64,000 nucleotides of DNA from Schlesneria sp. DSM 10557 (GTDB lineage Bacteria; Planctomycetota; Planctomycetia; Planctomycetales; Planctomycetaceae): positions 1,116,001 through 1,180,000 of the forward strand of contig NZ_CP124747.1 in NCBI RefSeq assembly GCF_041860085.1, read 5' to 3'. Below, piece by piece: positions 28,227 through 37,977 of this stretch. Under the pieces are notes generated by a model. That model saw only the letters and a list, made by a program, of their open reading frames with translations. It did not search any database and had not been told where the DNA came from. The position numbers and the translations under genes were made by a program. Each line of letters begins with the position of its first letter. Position 1 is the stretch's first letter.

Positions 28227-29177
28227 ATGTCTCAAGCGACCATTGGCCAGTTATCCGGCCATCACAACTCATTTCGCCGCACGGCGACTTGGGCAGCAAT
28301 CCTGCTCGTAACGATTCTGACGAATGTTCCTCAGGCTGACTGTGCCGAACTTGATTCTGTATTCCGATCGGATTTCAAAGCCGCCCTCGCAGAAGCCGAA
28401 GAGAAGAAGCTTCCTCTGCTGATCCATTTCTATGCAGACTGGTGCATGCCCTGTAAGCGAATGGACCGGGAAGTCTTCAGTGCGACAGACGTAAAAGATT
28501 TGCTCCAGACACGGTTCATCGCGACAAAAGTCAATTCCGATCAGCAACAAGACCTCGTCCGACGGTACGGCGTGGAAACCCTGCCCAGCGATGTCATCGT
28601 CGATTCCCAGTCGGGTCGTGTTCTGGCACTTCACGCAGGGTTTCAGGATCGTAACGGTTATGTGGCCAATATTTCGAAAGCTGAAGCCAAGTTCACCCGA
28701 GCACACGCGGGTGAAACCCTGGTCCTGAAATCCACTCCCGCCGCCGTCGAAGCAAAGGGAGCCAGTAGCACATCGTCAGGGGGGATCGAACTGGGTGAAC
28801 CCAAGCCGATTATTGGGCTGGCCGGTTTCAGTCCGGTGGCGATTGCCAAGAACCGCCAATGGAACCGCGGATCTCCCAAATTCGCCTGGGACTATAAAGA
28901 GGTTACGTACTATCTCTGCTCGCGAGAAGAACTCGTGGAATTCCGTAACGATCCCGAGGCCTTCGCACCAAAACTTTTGGGATGCGATCCTGTGATCCTG
29001 TGGGAATCGGACAAAGCTGTTGCCGGGGACATTAAGTACGCGGCCTTTTTTGATGATGAACTGTTTCTCTTCAAATCCGAAGAGCGACGACGTCAATTCA
29101 AGGCCAACCCGGAAAAGTACATCCGACTCCAGCATGCTTTGAAAGTCGACCAGATCGACCAAACGGTCGTCCGCTAA
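28227..29177 (+). CDS. Exported thioredoxin-like protein with YHS-like domain
   Basis: A 316-residue protein with an N-terminal membrane or signal helix (ATWAAILLVTILTNVPQADC). Residues about 45-150 are a thioredoxin fold with active site WCMPC and the cis-Pro in ETLPSDV. After an Ala/Ser-rich linker, residues about 195-300 (GLAGFSPVAIAKNRQW to EKYIRLQH) resemble two YHS-type metal-binding halves, each with a Tyr/Phe-rich strand and an RxxFxxNPEKY-like end, plus a Cys in LLGCDPVI. A periplasmic thiol role, perhaps in metal handling, is inferred. An intrinsic terminator follows directly. Confidence 0.82.
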   Translation: MSQATIGQLSGHHNSFRRTATWAAILLVTILTNVPQADCAELDSVFRSDFKAALAEAEEKKLPLLIHFYADWCMPCKRMDREVFSATDVKDLLQTRFIATKVNSDQQQDLVRRYGVETLPSDVIVDSQSGRVLALHAGFQDRNGYVANISKAEAKFTRAHAGETLVLKSTPAAVEAKGASSTSSGGIELGEPKPIIGLAGFSPVAIAKNRQWNRGSPKFAWDYKEVTYYLCSREELVEFRNDPEAFAPKLLGCDPVILWESDKAVAGDIKYAAFFDDELFLFKSEERRRQFKANPEKYIRLQHALKVDQIDQTVVR

Positions 29178-29183
29178 GCCCCA

Positions 29184-29222
29184 CGAATGGGCCGATACAA
29201 CCGTCGGCCCATTCGCTTTTTT
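29184..29222 (+). terminator. Rho-independent terminator
   Basis: CGAATGGGCCGA (29184-29195) and TCGGCCCATTCG (29204-29215) form a perfect 12-bp stem with an 8-nt loop, followed by C and six T (29217-29222). It ends the thioredoxin-YHS transcript. It is the clearest intrinsic terminator on the plus strand. Confidence 0.92.
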
Positions 29223-29729
29223 CGCGAGCGGCGAAGTTCCGAAGCATTGGTTCGGTCAGTGTCATCTGACATCTGTGGGGATCCAGGCGGCCTCAAGTCC
29301 CCTTGGTCAGAGGCTCGACGATTTTCTCAACGTTTCCAGATCAATGAGGAGTAACCGTCGGCTACCGAACGGTTTCTTGCCATCGCGCTTTCACCCCGCG
29401 TTCCCCTCGACGTCTCAAGGCCCTGATTGAGATCGTAAAACCACGAGGCTGATTGCACGCCACGGTCCATCGACACTAGAATTCGACCCGCGTATCCGCT
29501 TAACAGAGAGCGTTGACAGGGGTTCGGCTCATCAATTGACCGCGACATGAAATGAGGCGATTCCCGCGCTGGGCTGTTCGCACACGAAGCGTCAGTTTCC
29601 GGGAATTCCCTCTGGTGTTTCTCCCTTGTGCGGTCAGTGAGCACCAATGAAAAGATCTCGAGTTTCTATGGCTCGATGTCCGCTCGCAGGAACTTGTTGC
29701 CTTATTCATTAGACAGAAATGAATTGCCA
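29223..29729. other. Gene-free stretch before the M20 peptidase gene
   Basis: About 500 bases with no recognisable gene on either strand. One short perfect palindrome-like element (TGTCATCTGACA, about 29259-29270) was noticed. The promoter of the following two-gene unit should lie here but was not identified. Confidence 0.35.
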
Positions 29730-30878
29730 ATGCTCAGTGCGTTGATGTCCGATCCCACCGAAAACGCCAGCCGCCTGGTTGCTGTTCCCTCTGTCAGTTC
29801 TCAATCGAATCTGCCCGTGAGCGACGTCGTGGAGTCGATGCTCAGTGAACTGGGCTTCACGGTTGAGCGGCAAGAATTCCTCGATCCGCATGGAGTCCGC
29901 AAGGCCAACGTGATTGGCAAGATCGGCCCCGGAACAGGGGGCGTTGCCTACTTTTCTCACACGGATGTCGTCCCGGTCGATTCATGGTCAGTGGCCCAGC
30001 ATGGTCCTTTCGAACCCCGCGTGCGAGATGGCCGGCTGTATGGACGCGGAAGCTGCGATATGAAAGGTTCCATCGCCACCGCGATGGCCGCCGTGAGTCG
30101 CCTCGATCCGAATCAACTCGTCCAGCCCATCTACATCGTCTGCACCGCCGACGAAGAGGTGGGTTTTCACGGTGCCCGTCATATGGTGGAGAATTCCACC
30201 TTCTACCGGGAAATGGTTGCGAGCCAAAGCCGCGCCATCATCGGCGAACCAACGGAACTCAATGTCGTTCACGCTCACAAGGGAATCTACGGGATTCGGG
30301 TCACTTCACATGGGAAGGCGGCTCATTCCAGTACACGGGACGGCGTCAATGCTAACCTCGCCATGATTCCTTTCCTCGCCGAGATGAAAGCAATTCACGA
30401 CGAAACGCGAAACGAACCACGGTGGCAGAACGACCAGTTTGATCCCCCCTGGATTAATTGGAATATCGGTATTAACGACCTCAACTGTGCCGTTAACATC
30501 ACCCCCCCGATCAGCATCTGCACCGTCTACTTCCGACCCATGCCGGGGCAGAACACGGAAGAACTCCTTTCCCGCTGTCGCGCCGCTGCCGACAGACAGG
30601 GACTCGAATTCAAGCTGGAATGCGCGGGGGCTCCTCTCTCAGGCGATGCGAACTCCGAATTCGTCCGGGAAACTCTGAAGTTGTCCGGTGCGACTCGCTC
30701 GAAGACTGTCTGCTACGGTACGGATGGGGTCATGTTCGGTGAATTGAAACAGATCCTGGTCCTGGGTCCCGGCAGTATTGAGCAAGCTCACAGGGACGAT
30801 GAATGGATTTCACTGGAGCAACTCAAAAAAGGAGCGAACCTGTACGAACAGTTGTTCCGGCGCTGGTGTGTCCAATGA
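29730..30878 (+). CDS. M20 family metallopeptidase (ArgE/DapE-like)
   Basis: A 382-residue dizinc amidohydrolase of the M20 family. Metal and catalytic positions are all visible: His in AYFSHTDVVP, bridging Asp in GRGSCDMKG, catalytic Glu pair in TADEEVG, Glu in IIGEPTE and the last His in EQAHRDDE. The dimerisation domain lies between about 180 and 290. Relatives include acetylornithine deacetylase and succinyl-diaminopimelate desuccinylase; the context does not choose. The start is uncertain (ATG 29730 or 29745; a longer frame begins at 29628). Its stop overlaps the next start (ATGA), so it is coupled to the membrane protein gene. Confidence 0.9.
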   Translation: MLSALMSDPTENASRLVAVPSVSSQSNLPVSDVVESMLSELGFTVERQEFLDPHGVRKANVIGKIGPGTGGVAYFSHTDVVPVDSWSVAQHGPFEPRVRDGRLYGRGSCDMKGSIATAMAAVSRLDPNQLVQPIYIVCTADEEVGFHGARHMVENSTFYREMVASQSRAIIGEPTELNVVHAHKGIYGIRVTSHGKAAHSSTRDGVNANLAMIPFLAEMKAIHDETRNEPRWQNDQFDPPWINWNIGINDLNCAVNITPPISICTVYFRPMPGQNTEELLSRCRAAADRQGLEFKLECAGAPLSGDANSEFVRETLKLSGATRSKTVCYGTDGVMFGELKQILVLGPGSIEQAHRDDEWISLEQLKKGANLYEQLFRRWCVQ

Positions 30879-32953
30879 GTGGTTTTCCTGCACCGAGCGA
30901 GAATATTTCGGCCCCCCCGCAGACCCCGGGGAATGTTTCCCGCATCGCTCAGGTTCTGATCATCCTGCTGGCCGCAGTGCTGCACTACGTCGCGCTGGGA
31001 AATGCCAAGCCGCTGCAGAGCGCTAACGACCGTTCACGTTGGAGCACCGTATGGTCGCTGGTGGAACGGGGGACATTCCAGATCGATGAAATTCGGCAGC
31101 GTCCCGGTTGGGACACGATCGACCTGGTTCGGGTCGATGGGCATTACTACTCCACCAAGCCGCCACTTCTTACGTCAATCGTGGCAGGAATCACCTGGTG
31201 CGTACAGCGCACTACAGGCTGGAACTTGATTGATCATTTGCAGTCCCTCACCTTTGCGGTGCTGCTGATCGTCAACTTGATTCCATTCATCGTCTCCCTG
31301 GTTGTCTGGGTCGCGATTCTGAATCGAGTCTCTGACCAGAGTTGGACGCGGTTGATCGGCTTGACGATGGCTTCATTTGGTACGTTGCAATCACCATTCC
31401 TGATGACGTTGAACAACCACACCGTTGCCGCAACCTCACTGACATTTGCTCTCAATGCCCTGCTGAGAATCCTGGATGAGCAGGAGAATTGCCCCCGCTG
31501 GGTCTACAGCTTATGTGGGATCGCGTCTGCATGGGGGGTGGTCAATGAACTTCCTGCTGCTCTTTTCTTTGTGTTCGCACTGTTACTGAGCTTTCGAAAA
31601 TCGGCGCGGTTGACGCTCATTTACTTCGTTCCGGCCGCCGCCGTACCGCTCATCGGACTCCTCATCACCAATGTCATCGCCACGGGGAGCTGGAAACCGA
31701 CGTATGCAGATTACGGAACTGAAAAGTATCGATTCGTGGTCGACGGCATTCCCAGCTATTGGATGAACCCTCAGGGAATTGATCGCAACCTGGACTCGCC
31801 CTGGGCCTATTTCTGGCATTGCATCATCGGCCATCACGGAATTTTTTCGCTGTCTCCGATTGCATTGCTCGCTCTTGCCGGGTGGTGCCGGTTCGGGGCA
31901 TCGAGCTTCGCTTCAAGTTCCCAGCCATCACAAGAGGCATCGAGCGATTCTCACAACGGGCCTCGCCGTGACCTCACGGCTCTTCGGACCCTCCTCTCGG
32001 TCGGGCTCTTGACGACCGTCGTCGTGATCGCCTTCTACATGACGCGGACTCAAAACTACAATTACGGCGGCGTCAGTTGCGGACTCCGCTGGGCGATCTG
32101 GCTGATTCCGCTCTGGATACTCGCCACGTCCCCGGTCCTCGATCTCTGGGGTCGAATTCGACCTCTTCGGTTCGTCACCCTCCTGTTGCTTTCAGCGTCG
32201 ATCTATTCTGCCTGGGAACCGATCGACAATCCCTGGCGACATCCCTGGCTGTTTCAGTGGATGGAAGCGCGCGGCTGGATCAACTACTCCGTACCTCGTG
32301 TGAAGCTGGAACGCCCCCTGTGGACCTGGTTTGAATCGATTCCCCAACTTGAGTCCGACGAGTCAGGGTGGATCGAATTCACGTCCCTGCAACCCGGCTT
32401 ACCCGCAAAGCGAATTCGGCTGACAAGCCGACTGGCATCCACATCCACCCCGAGTGGCATGAGGACCCTCGAGATTCGGGAATCGGGTGGAGTTCTCGGT
32501 TCAACCGAACGGGTCAGAAACCTGCTGATCAACGCGGAAAAGTTTCACCGTGGAGATTCCCCTGCGGAATTTCTTATGTGGACTGACCGAAAGGTCACCG
32601 CAGTAGAACAGCAGGAAGATCTCGCCTTCGTGCGCGGATTGCCACGGAAGGTGGGGTATGACGCTCGAATTGTCCGGTACCTGAAAACACCACTTCGGCC
32701 AGAAGCACTCCGGTGCGTTCAGGCGGCGGCCCATGTTTCGTACTCTGAAACAGACCAGTCAGAACCGCTGATTTACCGCTGTGATACCTGGCTTAGTCGG
32801 GAGGTTCCGTTCGGTGTTGCACAAGTGGAGTTCCGCATCAGCGATACCCGAGGGGTGATCCTCTTTCAGGAACGGTGGACGGTCAGCGACTGCTACCCGA
32901 AAGTTCCACCATTTGATCCCGCGACCGTCGTACAGCCAGAGATGACACATTAA
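30875..32953 (+). CDS. Polytopic membrane protein, GT-C-like
   Basis: A 692-residue protein with about ten TM helices in its first 440 residues (VAQVLIILLAAVLHYVAL-like opening, then groups near 130-170, 190-260, 330-350 and 390-440) and a soluble C-terminal domain of about 240 residues. The first loop carries ANDRSRW...DTIDLVRVDGHYYSTKPPLL, a layout seen in membrane glycosyltransferases of the GT-C type, whose catalytic acidic residue lies in that loop. Substrate is unknown. The ATG overlaps the M20 stop by 4 nt, so both products may act in one envelope process. Confidence 0.72.
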   Translation: MSGFPAPSENISAPPQTPGNVSRIAQVLIILLAAVLHYVALGNAKPLQSANDRSRWSTVWSLVERGTFQIDEIRQRPGWDTIDLVRVDGHYYSTKPPLLTSIVAGITWCVQRTTGWNLIDHLQSLTFAVLLIVNLIPFIVSLVVWVAILNRVSDQSWTRLIGLTMASFGTLQSPFLMTLNNHTVAATSLTFALNALLRILDEQENCPRWVYSLCGIASAWGVVNELPAALFFVFALLLSFRKSARLTLIYFVPAAAVPLIGLLITNVIATGSWKPTYADYGTEKYRFVVDGIPSYWMNPQGIDRNLDSPWAYFWHCIIGHHGIFSLSPIALLALAGWCRFGASSFASSSQPSQEASSDSHNGPRRDLTALRTLLSVGLLTTVVVIAFYMTRTQNYNYGGVSCGLRWAIWLIPLWILATSPVLDLWGRIRPLRFVTLLLLSASIYSAWEPIDNPWRHPWLFQWMEARGWINYSVPRVKLERPLWTWFESIPQLESDESGWIEFTSLQPGLPAKRIRLTSRLASTSTPSGMRTLEIRESGGVLGSTERVRNLLINAEKFHRGDSPAEFLMWTDRKVTAVEQQEDLAFVRGLPRKVGYDARIVRYLKTPLRPEALRCVQAAAHVSYSETDQSEPLIYRCDTWLSREVPFGVAQVEFRISDTRGVILFQERWTVSDCYPKVPPFDPATVVQPEMTH

Positions 32954-33141
32954 TCGTTGGTGCAGTCGGATTCCGGGTGCGAGGGAGTTCACCGAGGATC
33001 TTGAGAGGACGCCGACTGCTCAGCCGACTCTCAACGCAGCAACCTCTGTCTGATGCAGACCTGCTGCTATCAGGACAACTTGCCTGCGCGGAAATGACCT
33101 GCCATCAGAGAAGCCAGTCCCGGGAGGCAACGCCCCCTTGA

Positions 33142-33603
33142 TCAACTCGCGATTTCCCGGAGCGTCTGCAGAGCTTGTGTGACGTGTTCGGTTCCTGACA
33201 GTTGTGAGTTGAATTTGGAACGGACGATCCCGTCTCGATCAATCAGATAAGTGATTCGTCGCGGAAACAGAAACATCACATTTGAGACACCGAACAACTT
33301 CCGTAAGGCGTTATCCTGATCGGCAATCATGAGAAATGGCAATTTCTTCTCGTCGGCGAACTTCTGATGCGTTTCGTTCGAATCCGCACTGACGGCGATG
33401 ACGACCGCTCCCAGCTTCAGAAAATCTTCGTAGGCATCCCGGAAGGAGCAAGCTTCCTTGGTGCAGATCGGTGTGTTGTCGCCCGGATAGAAAAACAGGA
33501 CGACGGACTGCTTTCCGCGAAACTCTGACAACCTGACCGTCTGACCGTTGGAGGCCACCACGGTGAAATCAGGAGCCACATCGCCGACATTGATTGGTTT
33601 CAT
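33142..33603 (-). CDS. Peroxiredoxin, PrxQ/BCP type
   Basis: A 153-residue thiol peroxidase. The peroxidatic Cys is C47 in GDNTPICTKEAC, where the Pro, Thr and Cys have the expected spacing, and C52, five residues later, is the resolving Cys typical of PrxQ/BCP atypical 2-Cys enzymes. The remaining thioredoxin-fold segments (VVLFFYP, VVIAVSADS, RITYLIDRDGIVR) are intact. There is no signal peptide, so it is cytoplasmic. It follows the DUF4404-like gene by 22 bp on the same strand and is probably co-transcribed with it. Confidence 0.95.
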   Translation of the reverse strand: MKPINVGDVAPDFTVVASNGQTVRLSEFRGKQSVVLFFYPGDNTPICTKEACSFRDAYEDFLKLGAVVIAVSADSNETHQKFADEKKLPFLMIADQDNALRKLFGVSNVMFLFPRRITYLIDRDGIVRSKFNSQLSGTEHVTQALQTLREIAS

Positions 33604-33625
33604 GTCTGTCTCCGGCTGATAGCGG

Positions 33626-34006
33626 TCAAATACCCATGTTTGCCAAGACGTCTAGAAATCGATTTACGACTCCGGTCGCGACTGGCGCATCGACTTCAGC
33701 ACGCGCAGCAGCTTCCTTCAGTCGATCTCTTGCCGTTTCCATCAGTCCGGGAGGTTCCTGCCCATGCAGAGAACGAGCCACCTCGCTCACGGCACTCGCC
33801 AGATGTGACGCTTTTTCCGAGAGACTTCCGCCGGCGTTCAGTTCTTTGCCCAGTTCCTCCAGTAAGCTGGCGAGCGAGCTTTGCGTCTGTGGTTCCAGAT
33901 GACCCGCATCGCGAATTTCCTGGGCCAATTGCTGGAGATCGGCTTGAATCCGCGCCGATGTCGGCTGTTCAGGAGTGATATCATCACGCGTCAGTGACTC
34001 AGACAT
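33626..34006 (-). CDS. DUF4404-like small helical protein
   Basis: A 126-residue, mostly helical, acidic protein. The order is a helix rich in Leu and Glu (RIQADLQQLAQEI), a second (SLASLLEELGKELNA), and a C-terminal NRFLDVLANMGI, an ending seen in DUF4404 proteins. Function is unknown. No signal or TM segment is present. It sits just upstream of the peroxiredoxin gene in the same orientation, so a stress-related role is possible but only by association. Confidence 0.65.
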   Translation of the reverse strand: MSESLTRDDITPEQPTSARIQADLQQLAQEIRDAGHLEPQTQSSLASLLEELGKELNAGGSLSEKASHLASAVSEVARSLHGQEPPGLMETARDRLKEAAARAEVDAPVATGVVNRFLDVLANMGI

Positions 34007-34183
34007 GATTGCAGTCTCTCTGAAGTGTCATGCGGTAGTCGTAGGGAGCGACGCCTGCCGCTTCCCAGTGTCAGCCAATCTTAGCAAGCCGGCGCCTCGG
34101 TCAATACGCCAGACACAGTTTTCACAGCACCTGACATGCGGATGCGGACCCTTGCAGGGGGGGCAATTGGATGGGTGTTGACG

Positions 34184-34216
34184 AAAACACCTCAGCCCGA
34201 AAATCGAGCTGAGGTG
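34184..34216 (-). terminator. Rho-independent terminator after the SNF2 gene
   Basis: Read on the minus strand, CACCTCAGC (34216-34208) and GCTGAGGTG (34196-34188) form a perfect 9-bp stem with an 11-nt loop, followed by four T (34187-34184). It lies 42 bp past the stop of the SNF2 helicase gene. Confidence 0.8.
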
Positions 34217-34257
34217 GCGATGAAGACTTCACACAGGCCTGCCGATGCGAGCCGGTT

Positions 34258-37200
34258 TTACGACAAGAGCAAGCGAAGGTCGTCTGTGGTCAGAGACTGC
34301 ATAATCGAGTTGTTCTGTTCCAGAATTGCGTCGGCGAGTTCGCGTTTTGCTTTTTGCAGTTCCGCGATTTTCTCTTCGACGGTGTTCTTACAGATCAATC
34401 GATAAGCAAACACCTGGCGAGTTTGTCCCACGCGGTGGGCACGGTCGATTGCCTGAGTTTCGACGGCGGGGTTCCACCATGGATCGAGAATGAAAACGTA
34501 GTCGGCCGAAGTCAGGTTCAGACCCAGCCCCCCCGCCTTCAGGCTGATCAGGAACACGCCGCAATTTTCGTCCGACTGGAATCGCTCAACGCGCTCTTTT
34601 CGGTCTCGCGTCTGGCCATCCAGGTACTCGTAGACAATTCCCTTCTTGTCCAGCGCCTGCCGAACAATCGACAACATGCTGGTGAACTGAGAGAAGACCA
34701 GCGTCTTGTGCTTTTCTTCCAGCAGTTCTTCCAGATGAGGGATCAGCACGTCCAGCTTGGCACTGGAATCGTCCGGGGTTGAACGATTGAGCAAAGCGGG
34801 GTGGCATGCTGCCTGCCGCAATCGCAACAGGGCTTCGAGCACGTGCATTCTCGTCTTGGCCATTCCCTGTTCGGCAACCAGGCCCAGCAACGAATCGCGA
34901 TAGTGGTCTCGCAGTTCGTTGTACAGCCGCTGCTGGTCGTCTCCCATCTCGCAGAAAATAGTCTGTTCGAGTTTTTCGGGAAGCTCGCTCGCCACGCTCA
35001 TCTTGGTACGACGCAGGATGAGTGGCCGAAGTCCGTCGGACAAGACTCGCCGCGTCTCCTGGTTGCTCGGATCTGCTGCATGCTGCTTGAAGGCAGAGCT
35101 TCGTCCCAGCATACCTGGGTTCAGGAACTCAAAGATCGAACAGAGATCGCCAAGATGATTCTCGATCGGCGTACCGCTGAGACCGACGCGGTGCCGGGAC
35201 TGCAGCAGCCGAACGGCCTTGGCAACTTGAGACGTCGAGTTCTTGATCGCCTGAGCTTCGTCCAGAATGATGTAGTCGAACGATAGTTCCTTCAGGATCA
35301 GAATATCGCGACGCAATGTTCCATAAGTCGTGAGAATCAGGTCGTGCTTCGTGAAGTCGTCCCTCATCTTGGCCCGATCCAGACCCGCGTATTCCATCAC
35401 ACGCATGGCAGGAGTAAACCGTTCACACTCATGTTTCCAGTTGAACATCAGTGATTTAGGTACAACGATCAGAGTCGGATTACGTTTCTTGACTCTCAGG
35501 CGTCGATCCTCCAGGAAGGCCAGCATCTGGATCGTCTTACCGAGACCCATGTCGTCTGCAAGACATCCGCCGAAGTTGAATTCCTCGAGGAATTTCAACC
35601 AGCCAATCCCTTCTCGCTGATACGGACGCAGTTCACCCTGGAACGTCGCAGGTTCCCGTTCAGTCTTGATCCCATCGAATGCGGCAAGACGCTCACGGGT
35701 TTCCAGAAACTTCGCGTCAAAATCAACGTTCTCCTTCGACGCCAGCAATGCATCGACGATGCTGACCTGAACAGCGCTGAACCGCAGATGCTCGCCGTCC
35801 GCGACGCCCAGACCTGCCAGCAAGCCGTACTTGACGAGCCATTCTTCTGGAAGGATCCCCAGCGAACCGTCGTCCAGAACGATCGTTCCATCGCCACGTG
35901 CCAATGCGGCAAGCAGTTCCGGGAAGGTGACATGAGCACCATCGAAATTGACGTCGCCGTGCAGTTCGAACCAGTCCACCCCTGACTTGACCTGGAACTT
36001 GAGGTCAACTGCCTGGCGAACTTGCTTCCCGTCGGCGCGGACTTGCCATCCTTCGGCCATCAGCTTGCGAACGGCGGGGGCCAGATCACGCGCGGCGATT
36101 TCCGCATCGTGCGCCCCTCGTTTCTGATCCAGCAACCGGCGGAATCCATAGTCCACGAGTTGAGACCAGGCGAACGCTTCCTTCGGTTTGTCTCGGACCA
36201 GGCAGCGGCTGGCTTCGCGCTGCACGATCGCCCATTGGCTGCTGGAAGCACGGATGGACAGACCGTCGTAGTCAAACAGCACTTCGGCCTTAAGGCGATC
36301 ATTCTGCCAGCGGGATTTACCCGGTGCGTGCACGATGAGAATCGGCTTGGGTTCCAGCACGACTTCCATCAGCTTCAACTCTTCGGGCAGTTCCAGACGG
36401 GGCAGGGCGGGCATGTCGAGCAGCCGGTCGACCAGCTCATGCTCTTCCCCGATCGGAACTTTCAGGTCGTCTGAACGGCGCAACAGGGTCACCCAGGGAA
36501 ATGCGTCGAAATCCTGAAATGGACGAACCTGGGTATTGGTAATGGCCAAGCCACCGGGAACGACCAGAACCGGATCCTTCAGCGACATGTGCTCATCACC
36601 GCGACGGAGCGAGCCGCGCAGCTTCCAGGCCTGTTCAGCTTCTTCAAACTCAACCTTCAGGCAGAGTTCCCAGTTGCCGTCTTCGTCCCAGGCGAGAGTC
36701 TCGGTGACGCGTTCCTCGTCGCCCAGAATTCGGATGCGGCCCGTTGCGCAAATGGCAGGGAGCAGCAACTGACACAGATCGTGCGGCAGCCGATAACGAT
36801 GCGCGGCAAGACTATCAGTGACAGGTCCAGTCATCGAGCTGCGATCGGGCGTTCCCCCCACGAGGTGCGCCAGGATCCGTCGATCTTCATCGTCGTCGAT
36901 ATCTTCAAATTTACCGGGCTTCAACTTGAGCGGTTTGAGTTTTCCCCACTCACCATTGGACCGGCGCTGCCGGTGTGACGTCTGGATGACGATCAGCCCT
37001 GCTTCTTCGCTAGCGGCGGCATCAATCTCATAAAAAATCTGGCGCTCGCGACCAGCCGCAGCAGAGCCTGATGTGGCGTCTTCTCCCTGCATCGCCTTAC
37101 GCAGTTCGCTCAGCTTGGATTCCCATTCACGTAATCGCGGCGCTGCAGCGGCGTCGAGTTCGGCACGGATGGACTCCCGCTCGGCGCGTTTCTGCGACCG

Positions 37201-37602
37201 CGAGCTTCCAATCGGCATGTAAGCCGCCTCGTCATCTTCGTCCCAGTCATCACCGACGAAATCAAGCGGTTCTTCTTCGACAGCGAAGGGAGGGATGTGT
37301 CCTTGCTTCGCCCCGTCGCCCACGTACTTACCGGCGTCGGCGGCCAGGATGGTTGCCCACAGATGCTTGCAATGGGGATTGCCGCTCTTGTTGGCATCGG
37401 TGCCGATGCAATTGCATGACAACTTCAAGATACCGTTGTCACGGCTAAGTTGAGTCTGGTATTCGACGCCATCACGGACGATAGCAAACAGATGGTCTGG
37501 CGTGACGCGAATCACCGCCACACGCTCCGCCTGAATGTAGGCAGCCCCTCGGAAACGAATATCTCCGCGAAACTTGCTTTCCAGCAGTTCCGACAACGTC
37601 AT
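34258..37602 (-). CDS. SNF2-family helicase with SWIM zinc finger
   Basis: A 1114-residue DNA-dependent ATPase of the bacterial SNF2/HepA-like class. Near residues 60-85 is a SWIM-type zinc finger (CNC, then HCKHLW). Residues about 200-600 form an SNF2-associated region with beta-rich segments, and the helicase core begins near residue 650: LRPYQREGIGWL, Walker A DDMGLGKT (about 682), DEAQ (about 781) and motifs V and VI in GGLGLNL and DRAHRVGQ. The chosen ATG at 37602 excludes 27 upstream residues lacking homology. An intrinsic terminator follows. A role in displacing proteins from DNA or in transcription recycling is inferred from the family. Confidence 0.92.
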   Translation of the reverse strand: MTLSELLESKFRGDIRFRGAAYIQAERVAVIRVTPDHLFAIVRDGVEYQTQLSRDNGILKLSCNCIGTDANKSGNPHCKHLWATILAADAGKYVGDGAKQGHIPPFAVEEEPLDFVGDDWDEDDEAAYMPIGSSRSQKRAERESIRAELDAAAAPRLREWESKLSELRKAMQGEDATSGSAAAGRERQIFYEIDAAASEEAGLIVIQTSHRQRRSNGEWGKLKPLKLKPGKFEDIDDDEDRRILAHLVGGTPDRSSMTGPVTDSLAAHRYRLPHDLCQLLLPAICATGRIRILGDEERVTETLAWDEDGNWELCLKVEFEEAEQAWKLRGSLRRGDEHMSLKDPVLVVPGGLAITNTQVRPFQDFDAFPWVTLLRRSDDLKVPIGEEHELVDRLLDMPALPRLELPEELKLMEVVLEPKPILIVHAPGKSRWQNDRLKAEVLFDYDGLSIRASSSQWAIVQREASRCLVRDKPKEAFAWSQLVDYGFRRLLDQKRGAHDAEIAARDLAPAVRKLMAEGWQVRADGKQVRQAVDLKFQVKSGVDWFELHGDVNFDGAHVTFPELLAALARGDGTIVLDDGSLGILPEEWLVKYGLLAGLGVADGEHLRFSAVQVSIVDALLASKENVDFDAKFLETRERLAAFDGIKTEREPATFQGELRPYQREGIGWLKFLEEFNFGGCLADDMGLGKTIQMLAFLEDRRLRVKKRNPTLIVVPKSLMFNWKHECERFTPAMRVMEYAGLDRAKMRDDFTKHDLILTTYGTLRRDILILKELSFDYIILDEAQAIKNSTSQVAKAVRLLQSRHRVGLSGTPIENHLGDLCSIFEFLNPGMLGRSSAFKQHAADPSNQETRRVLSDGLRPLILRRTKMSVASELPEKLEQTIFCEMGDDQQRLYNELRDHYRDSLLGLVAEQGMAKTRMHVLEALLRLRQAACHPALLNRSTPDDSSAKLDVLIPHLEELLEEKHKTLVFSQFTSMLSIVRQALDKKGIVYEYLDGQTRDRKERVERFQSDENCGVFLISLKAGGLGLNLTSADYVFILDPWWNPAVETQAIDRAHRVGQTRQVFAYRLICKNTVEEKIAELQKAKRELADAILEQNNSIMQSLTTDDLRLLLS

Positions 37603-37977
37603 GAACGTGTCCCTGTTCCGGTCTAAACAACGAGTCTTCGAAATGCGCGCGGCAACAGGCCGCATCAAATTTGCGCGAGCCAAGTAAATTAACCGATCCG
37701 AACAATAGTGGGTAGTCTGGACGGCTCGGACTCAGAATCCGCACTTGACCCGCTTGAAATGAGGTGAAAAGCGGCGGTGATGCGGACTCGATTTGCGACT
37801 GATTCCGTGGATGGCGAGTATTTTTCAGCGACCTCCCACCACCTCCGGTACCCGCAGCTCGATGAGGGTTGGCAGATCGCGGGTGAATCCAGCGTCGTCC
37901 AACACCGGCAGACGAGCAGAGTTAGCTCGCCTGTCACGAGATTCAGGAAACCGCTCGACCGCTCGACAGATTACTCG
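37603..37977. other. Spacer between SNF2 and emrB genes
   Basis: About 375 bases holding the SNF2 upstream region and the 3' flank of emrB on the same strand. No intrinsic terminator, promoter pair or extra gene was recognised. Confidence 0.35.
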
